Shown: piece by piece, positions 25,333-34,314 of the stretch
Layout: each line of letters begins with the position of its first letter
How positions within the stretch are numbered: the stretch's first letter is position 1
NCBI RefSeq assembly: GCF_006714895.1
Contig: NZ_VFME01000001.1
Location: 1,736,001-1,800,000, forward strand
Direction of reading: 5' to 3'
Length of the DNA stretch: 64,000 nt
DNA from: Gramella sp. Hel_I_59
Lineage (GTDB): Bacteria > Bacteroidota > Bacteroidia > Flavobacteriales > Flavobacteriaceae
The notes under the pieces: generated by a model
Databases searched by the model: none
What the model saw: only the letters and a program-made list of their open reading frames with translations
What the model was told of the DNA's origin: nothing
Position numbers and translations under genes: made by a program

Positions 25333-26562
25333 TTGGCTTCACAAACTAAACTCAAAATATTAAACGATCCAATTTACGGTTTTATTACCATTCCTAATGA
25401 ACGGATCTTTAAGATTATCGAGCATCCTTACTTCCAGAGATTGCGTAGAATTTCCCAAATGGGTTTATCCTATCTGGTTTATCCAGGGGCACATCATACC
25501 AGGTTTCATCATGCTCTTGGTTGTGTGCACTTAATGTTGAAAGCAGTTAGAATACTCAGGATTAAAGGCGTAGAAATTTCAGAAGAGGAAGAAGAAGCTT
25601 TGCTTATTGCGATCTTGATGCATGATATTGGCCATGGTCCTTTTAGTCATGCGATGGAACACAGCCTGGTAGAAGGAGTAGATCATGAGACCATTTCACT
25701 GCTTTTCATGGAGCAAATGAATACTGAATTTAACCAAAGTTTAACTCTGGCAATTCAGATCTTTAAAGGAAGTTACGATCGCAAATTTATGAATCAGTTA
25801 ATTAGTAGTCAGATGGATATGGATCGTCTTGATTATCTAAAACGCGATAGTTTCTATACCGGTGCCGTAGAAGGTAATATCAATAGTGAACGCCTTATTA
25901 CCATGTTGAATGTGGTGAATGACGAACTGGTGGTTGAGGAGAAAGGTATATATTCTGTAGAGAAATTTTTGATAGGTAGACGCTTAATGTACTGGCAGGT
26001 ATATTTGCATAAAACCAGCCTGGTGGCAGAGCAATTACTTATACGTGTTTTAAAGCGTGCAAAGGAATTGATAGGCGAGGGGCATCAATTACATGCAAGT
26101 GGTAGTCTATTGTATTTTCTTCAGAATAAAGTAGAAAGACATAATTTCGATCAGCATACCCTTGAGATGTTTTCGAGGCTTGATGATAATGATGTGATCT
26201 CTGCAATGAAGGAGTGGATGTATTCAGATGATTTTGTACTCAGCAATTTGTGCGAAATGATCATTAACAGGAAACTTCTGAAGAGTAAGATCAAAAAGAA
26301 ACGACCTTCCCAGGAAAAGCTGGATCAGCGAAAAATAGCGCTTCAAAAGAAATATAATATTTCAGAAAAGGAAGCATCCTACTTTGTTTTTGATGGCGAA
26401 ATCGCAAATCTTGCCTATAAACGAGAAAAGGATAATATCAATATTTTACATAAAAATGGTAAAATATGTGACGTAGTAAAGGTTTCAGACCAGTTTAATC
26501 TCAAAGCTCTTACAAATACTGTGACCAAATACTATATGTGTTATCCAAAAGTTAAAGATTAG
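25333..26562 (+). CDS. HD domain phosphohydrolase (dGTPase/SAMHD1-like family)
   Basis: 409 aa. Metal-binding motifs are RFHHALGCVHLM, the HD pair in MHDIGHGPFSHAME, and a later Asp in SQMDMDRLDYLKRD. This places it with YwfO/SAMHD1-like dNTP triphosphohydrolases, which convert dNTP to nucleoside and triphosphate. The start is taken as TTG at 25333: no ATG occurs before the HD core, and a promoter element at 25301-25308 leaves little room upstream. It precedes lpxD by 24 bp, but lpxD has its own promoter. Activity against dNTPs or other nucleotides is inferred, not shown. Confidence 0.85.
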   Translation: MASQTKLKILNDPIYGFITIPNERIFKIIEHPYFQRLRRISQMGLSYLVYPGAHHTRFHHALGCVHLMLKAVRILRIKGVEISEEEEEALLIAILMHDIGHGPFSHAMEHSLVEGVDHETISLLFMEQMNTEFNQSLTLAIQIFKGSYDRKFMNQLISSQMDMDRLDYLKRDSFYTGAVEGNINSERLITMLNVVNDELVVEEKGIYSVEKFLIGRRLMYWQVYLHKTSLVAEQLLIRVLKRAKELIGEGHQLHASGSLLYFLQNKVERHNFDQHTLEMFSRLDDNDVISAMKEWMYSDDFVLSNLCEMIINRKLLKSKIKKKRPSQEKLDQRKIALQKKYNISEKEASYFVFDGEIANLAYKREKDNINILHKNGKICDVVKVSDQFNLKALTNTVTKYYMCYPKVKD

Positions 26563-26573
26563 TTCATTTTTTT

Positions 26574-26581
26574 TACTTTTG
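26574..26581 (+). promoter_or_regulatory. Candidate -7 promoter element for lpxD, implying leaderless mRNA
   Basis: TACTTTTG ends 6 nt before the ATG at 26587. Because transcription starts about 6-7 nt after this box, the mRNA would begin at or within a base or two of the start codon. Confidence 0.5.
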
Positions 26582-26586
26582 CCAGA

Positions 26587-27612
26587 ATGAAATTTAAAGC
26601 AAAACAAATTGCCGAGATATTGGAAGGTAAGGTGGAGGGAAATCCTGAAGCCGAAGTTTCTGAACTTGCTAAAATAGAAGAGGGGAGTGAAGGCTCACTA
26701 ACTTTTCTAAGTAATCCTAAATATAATAGCTTTTTATATACCACGAATGCGAGCGTTACGATCGTTAACGAAAACTTCGAGGTTGAGCAACCGGTAAACA
26801 CTACATTAATAAAAGTAAAGGATGCCTACAAGGCTTTTTCAACTTTACTTGAATATTATAACCAGATCAAGCTAAATAAGTCAGGAATTGAGAATCCTAG
26901 TTTTATTGCTGAATCTGCTACTCATGGTGACGGACTGTATCTGGGCGCTTTTGCATATATAGGAGAACAGGTGAAACTGGGAGAAAATGTCAAGATCTAT
27001 CCGAATGCTTACATAGGTGATAATGTGCAGATAGGTGATAACACAACTATTTTTGCAGGAGTGAAGATCTATTCTGAAAGTATCATAGGAAACGATGTAA
27101 CTATTCACAGTGGCGCTGTAGTAGGTGCTGATGGTTTTGGATTTAGTCCGGGAGAAACTGGTGCTTACAGTAAGGTTCCGCAGATAGGGAATGTTATTAT
27201 AGAGGATCATGTGGACATTGGTGCGGGAACGACTATAGATCGCGCAACCTTAGGTTCCACGATTATCAAAAAAGGTGTGAAACTGGATAATCATATACAA
27301 ATCGCACATAATGTAGAAATAGGAGAGAATACTGCTATTGCTGCACAAACTGGTGTTGCCGGATCTACAAAGATTGGAAAGAACTGTCTTATTGGAGGAC
27401 AGGTAGGAATCGCCGGGCATCTAACGATTGGAGACCGTGTGAAAATACAGGCGCAATCAGGTATAGGTAGAGACATCAAGGATGATGAGATGCTTCAGGG
27501 GTCGCCAGCGTTTGGTTATGGTGATTACAATAAGTCCTACATACATTTTAAAAACCTACCGAAAACAATGAAATTAATTCACCAACTGGAAAAAAAGATT
27601 AATAATGGCTAA
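26587..27612 (+). CDS. lpxD: UDP-3-O-acylglucosamine N-acyltransferase LpxD
   Basis: 341 aa. The N-terminal uridine-binding domain ([15 protein letters not shown]) is followed by a left-handed beta-helix of hexapeptide repeats (I-G-D-N-type, residues ~110-300) and a C-terminal helix. The catalytic histidine is in [12 protein letters not shown]. It adds the 3-hydroxyacyl chain to UDP-3-O-acyl-glucosamine in lipid A synthesis in the cytoplasm. It overlaps the LpxC-FabZ start by 8 bp. A second LpxD-like protein is encoded at 30370. Confidence 0.95.
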   Translation: MKFKAKQIAEILEGKVEGNPEAEVSELAKIEEGSEGSLTFLSNPKYNSFLYTTNASVTIVNENFEVEQPVNTTLIKVKDAYKAFSTLLEYYNQIKLNKSGIENPSFIAESATHGDGLYLGAFAYIGEQVKLGENVKIYPNAYIGDNVQIGDNTTIFAGVKIYSESIIGNDVTIHSGAVVGADGFGFSPGETGAYSKVPQIGNVIIEDHVDIGAGTTIDRATLGSTIIKKGVKLDNHIQIAHNVEIGENTAIAAQTGVAGSTKIGKNCLIGGQVGIAGHLTIGDRVKIQAQSGIGRDIKDDEMLQGSPAFGYGDYNKSYIHFKNLPKTMKLIHQLEKKINNG

Positions 27613-29002
27613 TAAGGTTTCAAAACAAAGAACCATAAGGGAAGAGATTTCTCTTGAAGGCGTTGGCCTGCATACTGGAAAAGAAGTAACGCTGACTTTT
27701 AAACCAGCGCCTGTAAATACGGGCTATGTATTTAGAAGAGCAGATCTTGAAGGATCTCCTGAAGTAGAGGCAGATGTAAATTACGTTGTAAATACTCAGC
27801 GTGGAACTAACCTCGATAAGAAAGGTGTTACGATCCAGACTTCGGAACATGTACTTGCTGCCTGTGTAGGTCTCGAAATAGATAACTTATATATTGAGCT
27901 GAATGCTCCGGAACCACCAATAATGGATGGTTCTTCCAAATTTTTCGTAGAAGCTTTAGAGAAAGCTGGTACTGAAGAACAGGAAGAAGATAGAGATGAA
28001 TTCGTAGTGACCGATATTATTTGTTATCGTGATGATAATGGATCTGAAATCATCCTTATGCCTGCAGATGAATATCAGGTAACAACCATGGTCGATTTTG
28101 GAACCAAAGTACTGGGTACTCAGAATGCTTCCATAGAGCATATTTCAGAATTTAAGACTGAAATTGCCGATTCCAGAACATTTAGTTTTCTGCATGAAAT
28201 TGAAACTTTACTGGAGCATGGCCTTATTAAAGGTGGCGATCTAAACAATGCGATCGTATATGTAGATAAAGAGATTAGTGAAGATACTCTTGAGAAGTTG
28301 AGAGTAGCTTTCGATAGAGATGATATTTCAGTAAAACCAAATGGGATTCTGGATAACTTAACATTACATCATCCAAATGAAGCAGCAAGACATAAACTAC
28401 TGGACGTTATTGGGGATGTGGCTCTAGCAGGGACAAGGATTAGAGGTAAAATCATTGCCACAAAACCTGGTCATTATATCAATACTGAATTTGCTAAAAA
28501 ATTAGCCAAGGTTATTAAAGCTGAAAAGCGTAATAATGTACCTAAAATCGATCTTTCTCAACCGCCACTTATGGATGTGAATGATATCATGGATACGTTG
28601 CCGCACAGATCACCGTTTCTATTAGTAGACAAGATTTATGAGCTGACAGATACTCACGTGATTGGGATGAAGAATGTGACGATGAACGAACCATTTTTTG
28701 TTGGTCACTTTCCTGGGAAACCAGTAATGCCTGGTGTGTTGCAGGTGGAAGCCATGGCTCAAACCGGTGGAATATTAGCTTTAAAGTCGGTTCCGGATCC
28801 TGAAAACTATCTAACTTTCTTTATGAAGATCGATAATGTGAAGTTCAAAAGACAGGTGGTGCCTGGGGATACTTTAATTTTTAAGCTGGAGTTACTGGCT
28901 CCTATACGTCGTGGAATTTGCCAGATGCAGGGTTATGCCTATGTAAACGGACAATTAGCGACTGAAGCCATCCTTATGGCACAAATTGTAAAATCAAAAT
29001 AA
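27605..29002 (+). CDS. lpxC/fabZ: Bifunctional LpxC deacetylase / FabZ dehydratase fusion
   Basis: 465 aa. The LpxC part (residues 1-~305) has [27 protein letters not shown] with the zinc His, and [20 protein letters not shown] with zinc and catalytic residues; it deacetylates UDP-3-O-acyl-GlcNAc. The FabZ part (about 325-465) has [13 protein letters not shown] and [20 protein letters not shown] with the hot-dog catalytic His and Glu; it dehydrates 3-hydroxyacyl-ACP. The fusion is standard in Bacteroidota and ties lipid A commitment to fatty acid elongation. Lies between lpxD and lpxA. Confidence 0.97.
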   Translation: MANKVSKQRTIREEISLEGVGLHTGKEVTLTFKPAPVNTGYVFRRADLEGSPEVEADVNYVVNTQRGTNLDKKGVTIQTSEHVLAACVGLEIDNLYIELNAPEPPIMDGSSKFFVEALEKAGTEEQEEDRDEFVVTDIICYRDDNGSEIILMPADEYQVTTMVDFGTKVLGTQNASIEHISEFKTEIADSRTFSFLHEIETLLEHGLIKGGDLNNAIVYVDKEISEDTLEKLRVAFDRDDISVKPNGILDNLTLHHPNEAARHKLLDVIGDVALAGTRIRGKIIATKPGHYINTEFAKKLAKVIKAEKRNNVPKIDLSQPPLMDVNDIMDTLPHRSPFLLVDKIYELTDTHVIGMKNVTMNEPFFVGHFPGKPVMPGVLQVEAMAQTGGILALKSVPDPENYLTFFMKIDNVKFKRQVVPGDTLIFKLELLAPIRRGICQMQGYAYVNGQLATEAILMAQIVKSK

Positions 29003-29007
29003 AAACT

Positions 29008-29793
29008 ATGAACCAACCTTTAGCATATGTGCATCCGGGAGCAAAGATCGCCAAGAATGTGGTGATCGAACCTTTCGCGACCATACATAATAATGTAGTG
29101 ATTGGAGAAGGTACCTGGATTGGTTCCAATGTTAGCATCATGGAAGGTGCACGTATTGGTAAGAATTGTAGTATTTTTCCAGGTGCAGTAATTTCTGCGG
29201 TGCCTCAGGATAAGAAATTTAATGATGAAGATACTCTTACTGTAATAGGTGATAATACAACGATTCGGGAATGTGTTACCATAAACAGAGGAACTACAGA
29301 TAGAATGAAAACAGTGATTGGGAACAATTGCTGGATTATGGCCTACTGCCACGTTGCTCATGATTGTATCGTAGGAGATAATTGTATCTTTTCAAATAAT
29401 AGTACGCTTGCAGGTCATATAAACGTTGGGGATCATGTAGTTCTCGCGGGAATGGCAGCGATTCAGCAATTTTGTAGCATTGGAAAACATGCATTTGTTA
29501 CCGGTGGATCTATGGTTAGAAAAGATGTTCCGCCATTTGTAAAAGCGGGTAGAGAACCTCTAAGTTATGTAGGTATCAATTCTATCGGACTAAGAAGAAG
29601 AGGTTTTTCTACCGAAAAGATCAGGGAAATTCAGGATATTTATAGAATATTATACCAGAAGAATTACAATAATTCCCAGGCGGTAGCGATCATTGAAGCT
29701 GAAATGCAGGCAACCGCAGAAAGGGACGAAATATTAGAATTTATTAAAAACTCACAAAGAGGTATCATGAAAGGATACTTCAGCTCAAACTAA
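29008..29793 (+). CDS. lpxA: Acyl-ACP--UDP-N-acetylglucosamine O-acyltransferase LpxA
   Basis: 261 aa, the usual length. It starts MNQPLAYVHPGAKIAKNVVI and continues as a hexapeptide-repeat beta-helix. The catalytic His is in MAYCHVAHDCIVGDNC. The C-terminal helical domain has LSYVGINSIGLRRRGFS. It performs the first step of lipid A synthesis. It starts 5 nt after lpxC/fabZ and ends 6 nt before efp. Confidence 0.97.
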   Translation: MNQPLAYVHPGAKIAKNVVIEPFATIHNNVVIGEGTWIGSNVSIMEGARIGKNCSIFPGAVISAVPQDKKFNDEDTLTVIGDNTTIRECVTINRGTTDRMKTVIGNNCWIMAYCHVAHDCIVGDNCIFSNNSTLAGHINVGDHVVLAGMAAIQQFCSIGKHAFVTGGSMVRKDVPPFVKAGREPLSYVGINSIGLRRRGFSTEKIREIQDIYRILYQKNYNNSQAVAIIEAEMQATAERDEILEFIKNSQRGIMKGYFSSN

Positions 29794-29799
29794 AAACTT

Positions 29800-30366
29800 A
29801 TGGCTAGTACCAGTGATATCAGAAACGGTTTATGTATTCGTTACAACCACGATATTTATAAGATTACCGAATTTCTACATGTAAAACCAGGGAAAGGTCC
29901 GGCTTTCGTTAGAACTAAACTAAAAAGTGTTACTACAGGAAAAGTTCTTGATAACACATTTTCCGCAGGGCATAAGATCGAAGATATTCGAGTTGAAACT
30001 CATAAATTTCAGTTCCTATATGAAGATGGCGAGTTCTGGCATTTTATGAACGTTGAAGATTATACACAAATTAGACTTACTGAAAACGCTCTGGATATGC
30101 CGAAGCTTTTGAAGGAAGGCGAAGTGGTAACAATTCTTATTAATACTGAAGATAACATGCCACTTTCAGTAGAAATGCCCGGAAGTGTAGTGTTAGAAGT
30201 TACTCATACAGAACCTGGTTTAAAAGGAAATACCGCTACAAATGCTACAAAACCAGCAACCGTAGAAACTGGTTATGAGGTGAATGTTCCTCTTTTTATC
30301 AATGAAGGTGATAAGATCAAGATCGAAACCGAAAAAGGTACTTACAAAGAGAGAATTAAGGAGTAA
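29800..30366 (+). CDS. efp: Elongation factor P
   Basis: A 188-aa EF-P with the three-domain layout: a KOW-like N-terminal domain with the modified-loop region HVKPGKGPAFVRTKLK (the lysine that is usually post-translationally modified), an OB domain, and the C-terminal TGYEVNVPLFINEGDKIKIET block. It relieves ribosome stalling at polyproline stretches, a class of sequence present in the BlaR1-like protein encoded nearby. It sits inside the lipid A gene cluster with spacings under 10 nt. No modification enzyme is in the window. Confidence 0.97.
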   Translation: MASTSDIRNGLCIRYNHDIYKITEFLHVKPGKGPAFVRTKLKSVTTGKVLDNTFSAGHKIEDIRVETHKFQFLYEDGEFWHFMNVEDYTQIRLTENALDMPKLLKEGEVVTILINTEDNMPLSVEMPGSVVLEVTHTEPGLKGNTATNATKPATVETGYEVNVPLFINEGDKIKIETEKGTYKERIKE

Positions 30367-30369
30367 TCT

Positions 30370-31299
30370 ATGAAATTCCCTCAAGAACATAGGCTATCTC
30401 AGATAGCAGATCTTATTGATTGTTCGTATGTAGGTGATGCAGATTTTCCTGTTCTGGGTATGAATGAGATTCACGTGGTGAATCCGGGAGATATCGTTTT
30501 TGTAGATCATCCTAAATATTACGATAAAGCACTTAACTCTGCAGCGACTGTTATTCTTATTAATAAAGAAGTGGACTGTCCAGATGGGAAAGCTTTGCTA
30601 ATTTCTGAAGACCCATTTCGCGATTTCAATAAGCTTACACGCTATTTTAAACCATTCGAGAAGCTAAATGCTACTATCGCAGAATCTGCAAAGATCGGCG
30701 AAGGATCTATTGTGCAACCTAATGCTGTTATTGGCAATGATGTTTCCATTGGTAAGAACTGTCTTATCCACGCAAATGTTACCATCGGTGATAATTGTGT
30801 GATTGGAGATCATGTGATTATCCATAGTGGAACGGTACTGGGCGGTGATGCTTTTTATTATAAAAAGAGACCAGAAGGATTCGATAAATTATTATCAGGT
30901 GGTAGAGTAGTAGTGCAGGACCATGTAGAGATAGGAACGAATTGTTCGATAGATCGCGGGGTTACTGGAGATACTACAATTGGTGAAGGTTCTAAGCTTG
31001 ATAATTTAATTCAGATCGGGCATGATACTGTTATCGGAAAAAATTGTTTATTAGCATCTCAAATTGGAATAGCCGGTTGTGTAATCGTAGAAGACGATGT
31101 CACGATCTGGGGACAGGTTGGAATTAGAAGTGATATTCGAATTGCTACCGGAACGGTTCTTATGGCACAATGCGGAGTTTCAAAAGATACTACACCTGGC
31201 ACAACCTATTGGGGCACGCCTTTTGGTGAAGTACGAACAAAACTCAGAGAATATGCGGCGATCAAACAATTGCCGGAGATTGTCAAAAAATTAAAATAA
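30370..31299 (+). CDS. Second LpxD-like N-acyltransferase
   Basis: A 309-aa hexapeptide-repeat acyltransferase paralogous to the LpxD at 26587 but shorter. The N-terminal domain has GDIVFVDHPKYYDKAL. The beta-helix retains the position of the catalytic His in LDNLIQIGHDTVIG. It lacks part of the C-terminal extension, ending in KQLPEIVKKLK. It may act on lipid A or another UDP-sugar substrate; the sequence does not tell. It starts 3 nt after efp and is followed by an NTF2-like gene at 5 nt. Confidence 0.88.
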   Translation: MKFPQEHRLSQIADLIDCSYVGDADFPVLGMNEIHVVNPGDIVFVDHPKYYDKALNSAATVILINKEVDCPDGKALLISEDPFRDFNKLTRYFKPFEKLNATIAESAKIGEGSIVQPNAVIGNDVSIGKNCLIHANVTIGDNCVIGDHVIIHSGTVLGGDAFYYKKRPEGFDKLLSGGRVVVQDHVEIGTNCSIDRGVTGDTTIGEGSKLDNLIQIGHDTVIGKNCLLASQIGIAGCVIVEDDVTIWGQVGIRSDIRIATGTVLMAQCGVSKDTTPGTTYWGTPFGEVRTKLREYAAIKQLPEIVKKLK

Positions 31300-31304
31300 G
31301 ATTT

Positions 31305-31700
31305 ATGGATCTAGAGACTAAAGATATTGTAACCAAATTTTACGAATCTAATTTCTATAAAGATGAAGAAGTGCTGAAGGCATATCTTCATCCAGATGTT
31401 GAATTACGCTGGTACGGTACTACAGGATTCAGAAAATTAAATTTAGAAGGTATTTCTGCGATTACGAAAGAGATTTCAGAATCATACGAATCATTGCGGG
31501 CTGAGACTGAAAAGATCATCTCCAGCGGGAATGAAGCTGCTATTCATTTTACATATTTCGTAAGAACTATAGAAAACCCCGAAGAGGAAATGCCGTTGGC
31601 GCATTTTGTCGCGATGTGGGAGCTGAAAGATGGAAAACTTTACAAGGGCACCCAAATTAGTCAGCTAGGTGAAGAGATCGACGATGATCCCTGGTCATAG
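31305..31700 (+). CDS. NTF2-like (SnoaL) family protein
   Basis: A 131-aa cone-shaped alpha+beta barrel family protein: an N-terminal helix (IVTKFYESNFYKDEEVLKAY), the LHPDVELRWYGTTGF strand and C-terminal beta strands with HFVAMWELKDGKLYKGTQIS. Members are enzymes or ligand-binding proteins. No specific catalytic residues can be assigned. Last gene of the lpx-efp transcript, ended by a terminator. Confidence 0.85.
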   Translation: MDLETKDIVTKFYESNFYKDEEVLKAYLHPDVELRWYGTTGFRKLNLEGISAITKEISESYESLRAETEKIISSGNEAAIHFTYFVRTIENPEEEMPLAHFVAMWELKDGKLYKGTQISQLGEEIDDDPWS

Positions 31701-31707
31701 AAACATT

Positions 31708-31736
31708 AAACCCTCTGATTCACAGAGGGTTTTTTT
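31708..31736 (+). terminator. Terminator of the lpx-efp operon
   Basis: AAACCCTCTG (31708-31717) pairs with CAGAGGGTTT (31723-31732) around ATTCA, followed by TTTT. Confidence 0.92.
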
Positions 31737-31748
31737 ATAATTAATTAC

Positions 31749-31764
31749 TTCTACGCTTGTAGAG
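31749..31764 (+). promoter_or_regulatory. BlaI-type operator 1
   Basis: TTCTACGCTTGTAGAG: inverted repeat CTAC..GTAG in the style of BlaI/MecI operators (TACA..TGTA half-sites). It covers the -33 TTG (31757-31759) of the blaI promoter. Confidence 0.7.
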
Positions 31765-31786
31765 TTAAATATTTATTCTACATTTG
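31757..31786 (+). promoter_or_regulatory. Promoter of the blaI-blaR1 pair
   Basis: TTG at 31757-31759 and TACATTTG at 31779-31786 with a 19-nt spacer. The ATG at 31808 leaves a 5' UTR of about 15 nt. Both boxes lie inside the operator palindromes, as expected for autorepression. Confidence 0.7.
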
Positions 31787-31791
31787 TAGAG
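31776..31791 (+). promoter_or_regulatory. BlaI-type operator 2
   Basis: TTCTACATTTGTAGAG: identical to operator 1 except for two central bases and offset from it by 27 bp. It contains the -7 element TACATTTG. Confidence 0.75.
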
Positions 31792-31807
31792 AATCAATAT
31801 CTTTACT

Positions 31808-32173
31808 ATGTCACTTTCTAATGCTGAAGAAGAACTAATGCAATTGCTCTGGAAACAGGAGAAAGCTTTTATGAAAGAACTTATCGAAGCTTATCCTAAT
31901 CCAAAACCTGCTACGACGACTATCGCAACTTTGCTTAAAAGAATGCAGGATAAAAATTTTGTTGCTTATGAGCAGATAGGTAGATCCAGAGAATATTATC
32001 CTAAAGTGAGCAAGAAAGCTTATTTCTCTAAAAGAATGAATGGAATGATCAAATCCTTTTTCGATAACTCTGCCTCCCAGTTTGCTTCTTTCTTTACTGA
32101 AGAAACAGATCTTACTGATGATGAATTGAAGAAATTGAGAAAACTGATTGATGATAAAATAAAAAAGGATTGA
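31808..32173 (+). CDS. BlaI/MecI/CopY family transcriptional repressor
   Basis: A 121-aa winged-helix repressor. The N-terminal DNA-binding domain includes LSNAEEELMQLLWKQEKAFM and TTTIATLLKRMQDKNFVAYE. The C-terminal dimerisation helices follow, with ASQFASFFTEE near where the cognate metallopeptidase cleaves relatives. It should bind the two operators at 31749-31791 as a dimer and repress itself and the following M56 gene, which starts 1 nt after its stop. The inducing signal is unknown; no beta-lactamase gene is near. Confidence 0.93.
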   Translation: MSLSNAEEELMQLLWKQEKAFMKELIEAYPNPKPATTTIATLLKRMQDKNFVAYEQIGRSREYYPKVSKKAYFSKRMNGMIKSFFDNSASQFASFFTEETDLTDDELKKLRKLIDDKIKKD

Positions 32174-32174
32174 G

Positions 32175-34163
32175 ATGCTGGAGTATATCTTAAAATCTGC
32201 GGGATGTTTGCTGGTTCTTTTTGCCTTCTATAAATTTTTTCTGGAAGCTGAAAAATCCAACAGGCTAAAGCGTTTTTATCTGATCTTCATGCTGTTGTTT
32301 TCAGCGATCCTACCATTTATTACCATTTCTTATGAGGTTGCTGCCAAAGAATTCGTTGACACTGCGCCGATGATAGTAAAATCATCTGAAAAATCATCAG
32401 CAGTACAGGAAGTTGGTTTTTTCGATCAATATGGGAGTCAGATATGGCTGGCAATTTACTTTATTGGATTTCTCGCGTTTTTGCTTCGGTTTATATGGAA
32501 CCTTAATAAAATGCGATTGACAATAAAGAAAGGTCAACTTAAAAAAGAATTTCCGTATATCTATGTGCTGCTTGGTAATTCCATCAATCCTTTCAGTTTC
32601 CTGCATTATATATTCTTCAGTAGAAAGGAATTTAAAAACTCACAGATTTCAGAAGCGGTGATAGCACATGAAAAAGCGCATGTGGATCAAAAACATTCCT
32701 GGGATCTTCTATTTCTGGAACTGGTGAATGCGATTTTCTGGTTCAATCCTATATTTATATTCATCAAAAAATCCATCAAATTAAACCATGAGTTTCTCGC
32801 AGATGAGCAAGTACTTGCAAAGCATCAAAATCTGAGAGATTACAGTGAACTTCTTTTAGGTTACAGCCGGGGACAGGATCATAACGTTCTGGCAAGTCCC
32901 ATTAATCATTCATTAATCAAAAAACGAATACTTATGATGACAAAAAATCTTTCAGCCAGACGGCTGAGTATGAAAATGCTGGTGTTGCTACCCATTCTTG
33001 GAGGTTGTATTTATACTTTCAATCAAGAAATTGTAGCGAAGCCAGTGCTATCAATTGATGAGAACTTGGAATTGATCGAGTTTCAGAAGAAAAAATCGGT
33101 TTATATCACAGTGAACAAAGAAGATATTCTTTTGTACGACAAGCCAGTATCTCTTAAAGATTTTGCTGAAGAGTTGGATAAAACTACGAAGGACTGGAAC
33201 GACTGGCAGTTGAAAAACCCATATTTTTATGTAGACTTCGCTAATTCAACTACCGGTTTTATTGAGAAACTTAATGCTGAGTATCGCAAAACTGAATTAT
33301 CCAGAATATCTGGAACCGAGTTTCTAGCTCCAAGCGCTCCAGAAACTGGTGCAACACCGCCACCACCTCCGCCACCGCCAGTACAGGCTATAGAAGGCAG
33401 AAATCCAGCCTCCCAAAGCTCAAATTCAAGTATTGGAGAACAGAGAGACAATCTCTTCAGTATTCAGGTTGCTGGCAGCACGCTTCGAGTAAATGGAGTG
33501 AAAACTAATCCTGGTAAGTTAAGTGAAACTCTGGATAAGCTTTCCGAAGGGATAACAGACGAAGAGTTGAAAATTTATAATTTCAGAATGCAAGTTATAG
33601 ATCCAGCATCTGGATATATGGAATCTCTGAATAGCGAATTCAGAAAAAGCAGAATGTCTAAGGTTAGCGGTCATGATATACTTCCACCGCCACCTCCAGT
33701 GCACCGTGGTGAAGATCATCAAGTTCCTAAGCCTCCAAAACCGCCTAAGTCAACAAAACCACAAAAGGCTCCAAAACCACCAAAACCTCCTAAGAGGCCA
33801 AAGGCTGCTAAGACAGGGGAATTTGTTACAGGGGAGGAAGAGTTACTAGCCAATGAATCCTTAGAGGTAAACTATATAAAGGAAGAGATGGACAGTAAAG
33901 ACCAGAAATTAAAGAACAAGTCAAAAGTCAAAGATAAGAACAAGCAAAATTCGGTACCAAATCCTCCAGCACCACCAGCCGCTCCAGATCCATTAAAGAC
34001 AATTAAAGTGATCAATGCAGAGGGTGGAATTTTTTTCTATAATGGCAAAAAGATCTCGGCTAAAAAAGCAACTAAGATTATAGAATCAAAGAACTATACG
34101 AAGATCGTTGTTAACCAAACAGGAGATTCCGAAGGTTTTATGAAGATTACGGGAAGTAGATAG
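32175..34163 (+). CDS. M56 family (BlaR1-type) membrane metallopeptidase with repeat-containing tail
   Basis: 662 aa. Four N-terminal transmembrane helices surround the zinc protease motif HEKAH (H165, E166, H169) with LNHEFLADEQVL as third ligand region. A helix near residue 265-280 leads to an extracytoplasmic part. That part has three related ~70-residue modules: VYITVNKEDILLYDKPVSL (~306), FSIQVAGSTLRVNGVKT (~427) and IKVINAEGGIFFYNGKK (~610). They are joined by proline-rich linkers: an 8-Pro run near 395, PPPPP near 505 and PKPPKPPK repeats near 520-545. The modules look like ExbD/TolR-type periplasmic domains. It senses an unknown signal and would release BlaI repression. No penicillin-binding domain is seen, unlike true BlaR1. 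Confidence 0.9.
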   Translation: MLEYILKSAGCLLVLFAFYKFFLEAEKSNRLKRFYLIFMLLFSAILPFITISYEVAAKEFVDTAPMIVKSSEKSSAVQEVGFFDQYGSQIWLAIYFIGFLAFLLRFIWNLNKMRLTIKKGQLKKEFPYIYVLLGNSINPFSFLHYIFFSRKEFKNSQISEAVIAHEKAHVDQKHSWDLLFLELVNAIFWFNPIFIFIKKSIKLNHEFLADEQVLAKHQNLRDYSELLLGYSRGQDHNVLASPINHSLIKKRILMMTKNLSARRLSMKMLVLLPILGGCIYTFNQEIVAKPVLSIDENLELIEFQKKKSVYITVNKEDILLYDKPVSLKDFAEELDKTTKDWNDWQLKNPYFYVDFANSTTGFIEKLNAEYRKTELSRISGTEFLAPSAPETGATPPPPPPPPVQAIEGRNPASQSSNSSIGEQRDNLFSIQVAGSTLRVNGVKTNPGKLSETLDKLSEGITDEELKIYNFRMQVIDPASGYMESLNSEFRKSRMSKVSGHDILPPPPPVHRGEDHQVPKPPKPPKSTKPQKAPKPPKPPKRPKAAKTGEFVTGEEELLANESLEVNYIKEEMDSKDQKLKNKSKVKDKNKQNSVPNPPAPPAAPDPLKTIKVINAEGGIFFYNGKKISAKKATKIIESKNYTKIVVNQTGDSEGFMKITGSR

Positions 34164-34167
34164 TTTT

Positions 34168-34200
34168 AGAAATCCCGATGTAAATTCATCGGGATTTCTC
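34168..34200 (+). terminator. Terminator after the M56 gene
   Basis: AGAAATCCCGATG (34168-34180) pairs perfectly over 13 bp with CATCGGGATTTCT (34187-34199). The T tract is short. Confidence 0.8.
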
Positions 34201-34283
34201 ATTTCAGGATCATTTTATGTCAACTTTAAGGTTTTTTCTCGCAATAATCTATAAAATGACTTTAGGTTTTATATTTAAAAACA

Positions 34284-34291
34284 TACTTTTG
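34284..34291 (+). promoter_or_regulatory. Candidate -7 promoter element for sucD
   Basis: TACTTTTG with TTTA at 34261-34264 as a weak -33 box (19-nt spacer). The 5' UTR would be about 17 nt. Confidence 0.55.
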
Positions 34292-34314
34292 TGTTCCAAA
34301 ATTAAAAGACATTT

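Noticed and set aside
25333..26562. HD protein as phage-defence dGTPase or signalling effector
   Set aside because: The neighbourhood is core lipid A genes and no other defence genes occur in the window. A housekeeping dNTP hydrolase is simpler.
33355..33382. Polyproline run as a frameshift or repeat artefact
   Set aside because: The frame continues with a second similar module, and the proline codons are mixed (CCA, CCG, CCT), so it is a real linker.
31808..34163. Beta-lactam resistance regulator pair (true BlaI-BlaR1)
   Set aside because: No penicillin-binding sensor domain and no beta-lactamase gene nearby. Only the protease-repressor logic is shared.
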